A stretch of DNA of 64,000 nt from JAWUWD01 sp034112085 (GTDB taxonomy: Bacteria; Bacteroidota; Bacteroidia; Cytophagales; Cyclobacteriaceae): the NCBI GenBank assembly GCA_034112085.1, contig JAWUWD010000133.1, positions 1 through 64,000 on the forward strand, read 5' to 3'. Below the pieces are notes generated by a model. The model did no database searches. It saw only the letters and a program-made list of their open reading frames with translations, and had not been told where the DNA came from. Position 1 is the stretch's first letter. Every line of letters begins with the position of its first letter. Of this stretch, positions 59,681-64,000 are shown piece after piece. Position numbers and translations under genes: made by a program.

Positions 59681-62509
59681 ATGAAGATGAAAAGAATAAC
59701 ACCGATATGCATTTTGCTATTAGTTATAACTACTGCATTTGGACAATTCAGAACCAATAGAAAAGGAAGTAATAAAACTATTTCTACTGAAATAGACTAT
59801 TCTCGTCCAATAGAATATGAAATTGGAAATATTAAGGTAATTGGAATCAAAATTCTGGATGAAAATGCGTTGATCTCTCTCACTGGACTTAAGAAAGGTG
59901 ATCGTATCAAAGTGCCCGGAGATCAAATCAGTGGAGCAATCAAAAAACTGTGGAAGCATGGATTGATTGGAGATGCTTCTATATACATTGATAAGAGTGA
60001 GCTTGGGAAGGTTGATATTATAATTGAATTGACTGAAAGAGCTAGGCTGACAGGTATATCGTTCGTAGGGGTGAATAAGACTAGAGAGTCTGAGATCAGA
60101 GATGATTTAGATTTGCTAACAGGAAGAGTATTATCTGAAGCTATAATCAGGAATGCAGAAGTAACTGTGAAAAAGAATTATGTCGAAAAGGGATTTTTGA
60201 ATGCTGAAGTCAAAGTGATCAAAGAAGTAGACACACTGAATAAAGAGGGTGTGAAACTCAGAATAGTTGTCAATAAGAAAGGAAAAGTAAAGATAAACAA
60301 AATTAATATTACCGGAAATGATAACATAAGTGCTTCTAAGGTTAAGAAGAAAATGAAATCTACCAATGAAAAGGTGGTATTTACCATTCCAGAGAAAATT
60401 GCAGATGGTATTTTCAATTTCAAACCAAAGGCGGCAAAAACATTTATAGCTTCATCTGAGAAAAAGTCTTGGAAAGATGTCAAGACCTACCTTAATGATA
60501 ATGTTAGATTATACTTCTTAAACACTTCTAAGTATATAAAGACCGATTTTGAGGCTGATAAGGATGCAATTGTAGCCTTCTACAACACCAAAGGTTATAG
60601 GGATGCGACTATCACAATGGATAGCGTTTACAATTATGATGATAATAGTGTCAATATTGACATGGTTATTGATGAGGGCAGAAAGTATTACTTCGGAAAC
60701 ATCAATTGGGCTGGTAACTATGTTCACTCTACCAAGAGGCTAGATGCGATATTGGATGTTAATAAAGGGGATGTTTATAACATGGAATTGATTAATAGAA
60801 AGCTCTCTTTTAATCCAAAGGGGCCGGACATTAGTGGTCTTTACATGGATGATGGTTATTTGTTTTTCAATGTGACGCCAGTAGAGACAGGTATTGTGGG
60901 AGACTCCATAGACGTGGAGATGAGAATTTATGAAGGAGAACAAGCCACTATAAATAAAATAATAATCAAAGGAAATGATCGAACAAATGATCATGTAATA
61001 CTTAGAGAACTTAGAACAATGCCTGGTCAAAAATTCAGTAGATCAGATATAATTCAGACGCAACAACGATTGTCACAATTGGGATACTTCGACCCTGAGC
61101 AAGTCACACCAACGCCAATCCCTAATCCAGCAGACGGGACTGTAGATATAGAATGGTCAGTAGTTGAAAAACCAAGTGATCAAATCCAGCTCTCCGGAGG
61201 ATGGGGTGGGGCTTTTGGTTTTGTAGGAACCTTAGGACTTACATTCAATAATTTCTCATTGAGAAATATTCCACAGTTCGATAAGTGGAGACCACTTCCA
61301 ATTGGTGATGGGCAGAGATTCTCTGTGAGTTTGCAAGCTAATGGTAAACAATTTCAAAGTTATAATGTTTCGTTTTCTGAGCCATGGCTGGGAGGACGCA
61401 AGCCAAATTCATTTTCAGTTAGTTTCAACCATTCTATTCAAAGAACAACAGGGTTGGAGTATGATTTGAACGGTAATCAAACTTCTACAAGAACTAGTTT
61501 CAATGATTTTAACGCTTCATTGAAAGTGACTGGAGTGACTATAGCGCTAGGAAGAAGACTTGAATGGCCAGACAGTTATTTCACCTTGACAAACTCTATA
61601 GGGTATTTAGTATACACTCTGGATAACTACGGCTCATTGAATAGTAGACAATCTCTAGGGTTTACCAATGGGAAGGCAAATGGTATTACTTTGAACACGA
61701 CATTGGCTCGTAATAGTATTGATAATCCGATGTTTCCTACATCTGGCTCTTCAGTCTCTCTGAACTTGGCTTTGACACCACCGTATTCATTATTTAGAGA
61801 TGCAGATTTTTGGAAATTGAATACTTCAGATCGAGATGAAGTTACTGCAAGTACAAGTGATTTATACCCAGGTGCAGAAGCAGATGTGTTGGATGCCCGT
61901 ACAGCTGAAGAAATACAGAACACAGAAAATGCGGGAAGATACAAATGGATCGAATATCACAAATGGATGTTCGATGCTAAGCATTATTTAAAATTGGCAG
62001 GAAAATTGGTACTTGAGTCAAAAGTACACTTTGGGTTCATTGGATCTTATAACAAAGAAACTGGTATCGGACCATTTGAAAGATTTTATTTAGGAGGAGA
62101 TGGTCTATCGGGGCAGAATTTCTTATTAGGAACAGAAATTATTGGAATGAGAGGATATGAAAACAACGCAATCACTCCTCCATACGGGTCGTTCGAAGGT
62201 GGTACAGACAATATTACTGGAGGTGTAGTGTATAATAAGATAGGTTTTGAGCTTAGATATCCAATTACGACAGGACAAGCTGCAACTATCTATGTACTTG
62301 GATTTGCTGAAGCTGGGAATAACTGGTACAACTATGACGATTTCAATCCTTTTGATAATTATAAATCTGCAGGATTTGGAGCAAGAATATTTATGCCAGC
62401 CTTTGGATTGATTGGACTTAACTATGGGTGGCCATTTGACACTTTGCCGGGTGAAATTAAGGCAACCGGGCCATTGTTCCAGTTTAGCATTGGACAACAA
62501 TTGAGATAA
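59681..62509 (+). CDS. bamA: outer membrane protein assembly factor BamA
   Basis: About 942 residues: a signal peptide (MKMKRITPICILLLVITTAFGQ), five POTRA domains (about 45-500, for example EYEIGNIKVIGIKILDENAL and GEQATINKIIIKGNDRTND) and a C-terminal 16-strand Omp85 barrel. The barrel contains GGWGGAFGFVGTLGLTFNNFSLRN, and EIIGMRGYENN is the conserved loop 6 motif. It inserts beta-barrel proteins into the outer membrane. ATG at 59681 is preferred to the overlapping GTG at 59678. OmpH/Skp chaperones follow directly. Confidence 0.95.
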   Translation: MKMKRITPICILLLVITTAFGQFRTNRKGSNKTISTEIDYSRPIEYEIGNIKVIGIKILDENALISLTGLKKGDRIKVPGDQISGAIKKLWKHGLIGDASIYIDKSELGKVDIIIELTERARLTGISFVGVNKTRESEIRDDLDLLTGRVLSEAIIRNAEVTVKKNYVEKGFLNAEVKVIKEVDTLNKEGVKLRIVVNKKGKVKINKINITGNDNISASKVKKKMKSTNEKVVFTIPEKIADGIFNFKPKAAKTFIASSEKKSWKDVKTYLNDNVRLYFLNTSKYIKTDFEADKDAIVAFYNTKGYRDATITMDSVYNYDDNSVNIDMVIDEGRKYYFGNINWAGNYVHSTKRLDAILDVNKGDVYNMELINRKLSFNPKGPDISGLYMDDGYLFFNVTPVETGIVGDSIDVEMRIYEGEQATINKIIIKGNDRTNDHVILRELRTMPGQKFSRSDIIQTQQRLSQLGYFDPEQVTPTPIPNPADGTVDIEWSVVEKPSDQIQLSGGWGGAFGFVGTLGLTFNNFSLRNIPQFDKWRPLPIGDGQRFSVSLQANGKQFQSYNVSFSEPWLGGRKPNSFSVSFNHSIQRTTGLEYDLNGNQTSTRTSFNDFNASLKVTGVTIALGRRLEWPDSYFTLTNSIGYLVYTLDNYGSLNSRQSLGFTNGKANGITLNTTLARNSIDNPMFPTSGSSVSLNLALTPPYSLFRDADFWKLNTSDRDEVTASTSDLYPGAEADVLDARTAEEIQNTENAGRYKWIEYHKWMFDAKHYLKLAGKLVLESKVHFGFIGSYNKETGIGPFERFYLGGDGLSGQNFLLGTEIIGMRGYENNAITPPYGSFEGGTDNITGGVVYNKIGFELRYPITTGQAATIYVLGFAEAGNNWYNYDDFNPFDNYKSAGFGARIFMPAFGLIGLNYGWPFDTLPGEIKATGPLFQFSIGQQLR

Positions 62510-62510
62510 T

Positions 62511-63044
62511 ATGACAAAAAAGAGCCTCATATTATTTTTTTTAATCGGGATATCGTCTTTCTCATATAGTCAAAAATTTGGTTATATAGATACAGACTAT
62601 ATCTTGAGTAAGATGCCTGAGTATGGGGAGGCTCAATCTGAACTTGACAAATTATCTCTCCAATGGCAGGAAGAGATACGTGAAATGCGGAAAGAGATAG
62701 AAGGGATGTATAGTGGGTTACAGGCAGAAGAGGTGTTACTCACTGCTGAAATGAAGGAAGAACGATTAACTGAGATAAAGATTAAGGAGAACGAAGTAAA
62801 GTCATATCAAAAGAAGGTTTTTGGATTTGACGGACTATTTTTCTTGAAAAAGAAAGAGTTAGTGAAGCCAGTTCAGGATAAAATATTTGATTCGGTAGAA
62901 AAAGTTTGTAAAAATCAACGACTAGCAATTATGTTTGATAAAGCAGACGCTCTAGTAATGATTTATACCGATCCTAGACATGACTATACAGATTATGTAT
63001 TGGATGAGCTAGGGCTTGGTGATCCAAATGATGTGATAGAGTAA
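62511..63044 (+). CDS. OmpH/Skp family periplasmic chaperone, first copy
   Basis: This 177-residue protein has a signal peptide (about 1-20, ending SFSYSQ) and a Skp-like core: KFGYIDTDYILSKMPEYGEAQSELDKLS, then a long coiled coil (about 45-105) and VEKVCKNQRLAIMFDKADALVMIY. It holds unfolded outer-membrane proteins for BamA. The start is 1 bp after the bamA stop. It is the more divergent of the tandem pair. Confidence 0.9.
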   Translation: MTKKSLILFFLIGISSFSYSQKFGYIDTDYILSKMPEYGEAQSELDKLSLQWQEEIREMRKEIEGMYSGLQAEEVLLTAEMKEERLTEIKIKENEVKSYQKKVFGFDGLFFLKKKELVKPVQDKIFDSVEKVCKNQRLAIMFDKADALVMIYTDPRHDYTDYVLDELGLGDPNDVIE

Positions 63045-63096
63045 GCTATTAAGATGTTAAATTGTATTTTTAAAATTGAGACTAATAAATAAAGTT

Positions 63097-63627
63097 ATGA
63101 AAAAAAAGTTGATGTTGGCCCTTGTGGCAGTATTTGCGTGCTTTGCAGCACAAGCACAAACAGGTATGAAAATCGGGTATGCTAATGTAGACTATGTCTT
63201 GAGCCAATTGCCTGAAGCAAAACAAGTGCAATCTGATTTGGAAGCACACAATACACAGCTGCAAAACCAATTGCAATCTAAGTATCAGGAGTACCAAACT
63301 AAACTAGCTACTTACCAACAAGGAGCTGCCAATATGATAGAGGCAGTAAGAAAAGAAAAAGAGCAGGAGTTAACGGACCTTGGAAGTAGATTGCAGCAAT
63401 TTGAAAAGGACGCTCAGACTTCTTTACAAAAGAAACAAACAGATTTGATGCAGCCTTTATTTATTAAAGTAGGGGAGACGATCAATGCGGTCGCTACTGA
63501 AGATGGATACGATTTCATACTATCTGCTGGTGTAGGTGGAGTGGATATCGTATTGTTCGCTAAAGATTCACATGATGTTTCTGATACGGTTTTGAAAAAG
63601 TTGGGTGTAACGCCAGCTACTAACTAG
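63097..63627 (+). CDS. OmpH/Skp family periplasmic chaperone, second copy
   Basis: About 176 residues: a signal peptide (MKKKLMLALVAVFACFAAQAQ), then MKIGYANVDYVLSQLPEAKQVQSDL and a Gln-rich coiled coil (about 50-115), ending DGYDFILSAGVGGVDIVLFA. It pairs with the first copy, 52 bp upstream. ATG at 63097 is chosen because it gives a proper signal peptide; the frame extends to 63076. A strong terminator follows. Confidence 0.92.
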   Translation: MKKKLMLALVAVFACFAAQAQTGMKIGYANVDYVLSQLPEAKQVQSDLEAHNTQLQNQLQSKYQEYQTKLATYQQGAANMIEAVRKEKEQELTDLGSRLQQFEKDAQTSLQKKQTDLMQPLFIKVGETINAVATEDGYDFILSAGVGGVDIVLFAKDSHDVSDTVLKKLGVTPATN

Positions 63628-63647
63628 CCATTTCATAAACACAATTT

Positions 63648-63680
63648 AAAGCCATCACGTTCTGCGCGATGGCTTTTTTT
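63648..63680 (+). terminator. rho-independent terminator of the bamA-ompH transcript
   Basis: AAAGCCATC pairs with GATGGCTTT and is followed by further T (seven in all). The 11-nt loop can form a small inner CG/CG pairing. It ends the uppS-bamA-ompH-ompH series just before the S66 peptidase gene. Confidence 0.88.
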
Positions 63681-63692
63681 GTATATTTCTAT

Positions 63693-64000
63693 ATGAACAC
63701 TAGACCTAACTATTTACAAAAAGGTGATGCTGTTATCATCATAGCTCCAGCTGGTCGGATCAGGGATGGAGGCCTGGATAGAGCTCTTGAAATTCTCCAA
63801 GGTTGGGGATTAGAAGTGATCATTAGTGATCACGCCTTGGATGGGTATAATTATTTCTCAGCATCTGATTTTGATAGGCTTAGTGATTTACAAAGGGCAT
63901 TAGATAGCACTGATTATAAGGCGATTTTTTGTGCCAGAGGTGGTTATGGATTGACTAGAATTATTGATCAATTGGATTTCACACAATTCATTAAATCACC
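63693..64000 (+). CDS. S66 LD-carboxypeptidase, N-terminal part (cut by window end)
   Basis: Starting at ATG 63693, 102 codons are visible: an initial strand (GDAVIIIAPAGRIRDGG), an alpha/beta N-terminal domain (RALEILQGWGLEVIISD) and the conserved IFCARGGYGLTRII. These mark the peptidase S66 / LdcA (MccF-like) family, which trims L,D-tetrapeptides in peptidoglycan recycling. The nucleophile Ser motif lies beyond the window end. It follows the terminator by about 13 bp and probably has its own promoter. Confidence 0.85.
   Translation, partial: MNTRPNYLQKGDAVIIIAPAGRIRDGGLDRALEILQGWGLEVIISDHALDGYNYFSASDFDRLSDLQRALDSTDYKAIFCARGGYGLTRIIDQLDFTQFIKS

Noticed and set aside
1..64000. tRNA, rRNA, insertion sequence, prophage or defence island
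   Set aside because: No tRNA T-loop or anticodon-stem pattern, transposase, integrase or known defence gene was recognised; the SNF2 helicase and CHAT gene lack partner genes of known defence systems.

Overview
The window looks like a chromosomal segment of a member of the Bacteroidota, most likely a marine-type Cytophagales. The reasons are the AT-rich, tightly packed gene order, starts without Shine-Dalgarno sequences, several matches to the Bacteroidota promoter (TTTG, about 20 nt, TAnnTTTG), C-terminal type IX secretion (T9SS) sorting domains, and families typical of the phylum (DUF6089-like proteins, BamA next to paired OmpH/Skp, MG2/TonB-plug proteins). The genus cannot be fixed from sequence alone. 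I saw no tRNA, rRNA, CRISPR array, insertion sequence or prophage.

Layout. 1-1.6 kb: the end of an S9 peptidase whose reading frame is broken by TAG, then a Xaa-Pro aminopeptidase. 1.7-8.2 kb: an alanine-dehydrogenase-like oxidoreductase, a cupin lipoprotein, an unidentified lipoprotein and an 888-residue MG2/TonB-plug protein, with long spacers holding small repeats and palindromes. 8.2-10.7 kb: free methionine sulfoxide reductase and ribD, divergent from prmC. 11-20.5 kb: three secreted zinc peptidases (one M1, two M14) around a MacB/FtsX-type permease. 20.7-29.5 kb: housekeeping genes glyA, tatC, rpiB, rbfA, a LolC/E-like permease and a SNF2 helicase. 29.5-33.4 kb: a 35-residue membrane microprotein with its own terminator, a MATE exporter, and an ispH operon with two small genes. 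33.5-35.7 kb: hutG-hutF, the last steps of histidine breakdown. 35.7-41.9 kb: an FG-GAP/T9SS protein, murF, a TPR protein and a nitroreductase.

41.9-52.3 kb is the most unusual part. A 1972-residue T9SS surface protein carries FG-GAP repeats and four roughly 203-residue LRR-plus-Ig repeats. It lies in an apparent operon behind a TIGR03032-like protein. That operon diverges from a secreted TPR-CHAT protease-like protein across a 250-bp spacer containing a perfect 14-bp stem dyad. This is my best candidate for an undescribed system; a functional link is inference.

52.3-64 kb: pdxJ, then a long same-strand series: yqeY, cvpA, a TrpG/PabA-type glutaminase, a hydrolase, a CBS protein, nadK, two DUF6089-like envelope proteins, uppS, bamA, two ompH/skp genes, and the start of an S66 LD-carboxypeptidase. 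The later part links undecaprenyl-phosphate synthesis with outer-membrane protein assembly.

Five convergent gene pairs end within 6 bp of each other or overlap, and at least five genes have no plausible start except TTG.
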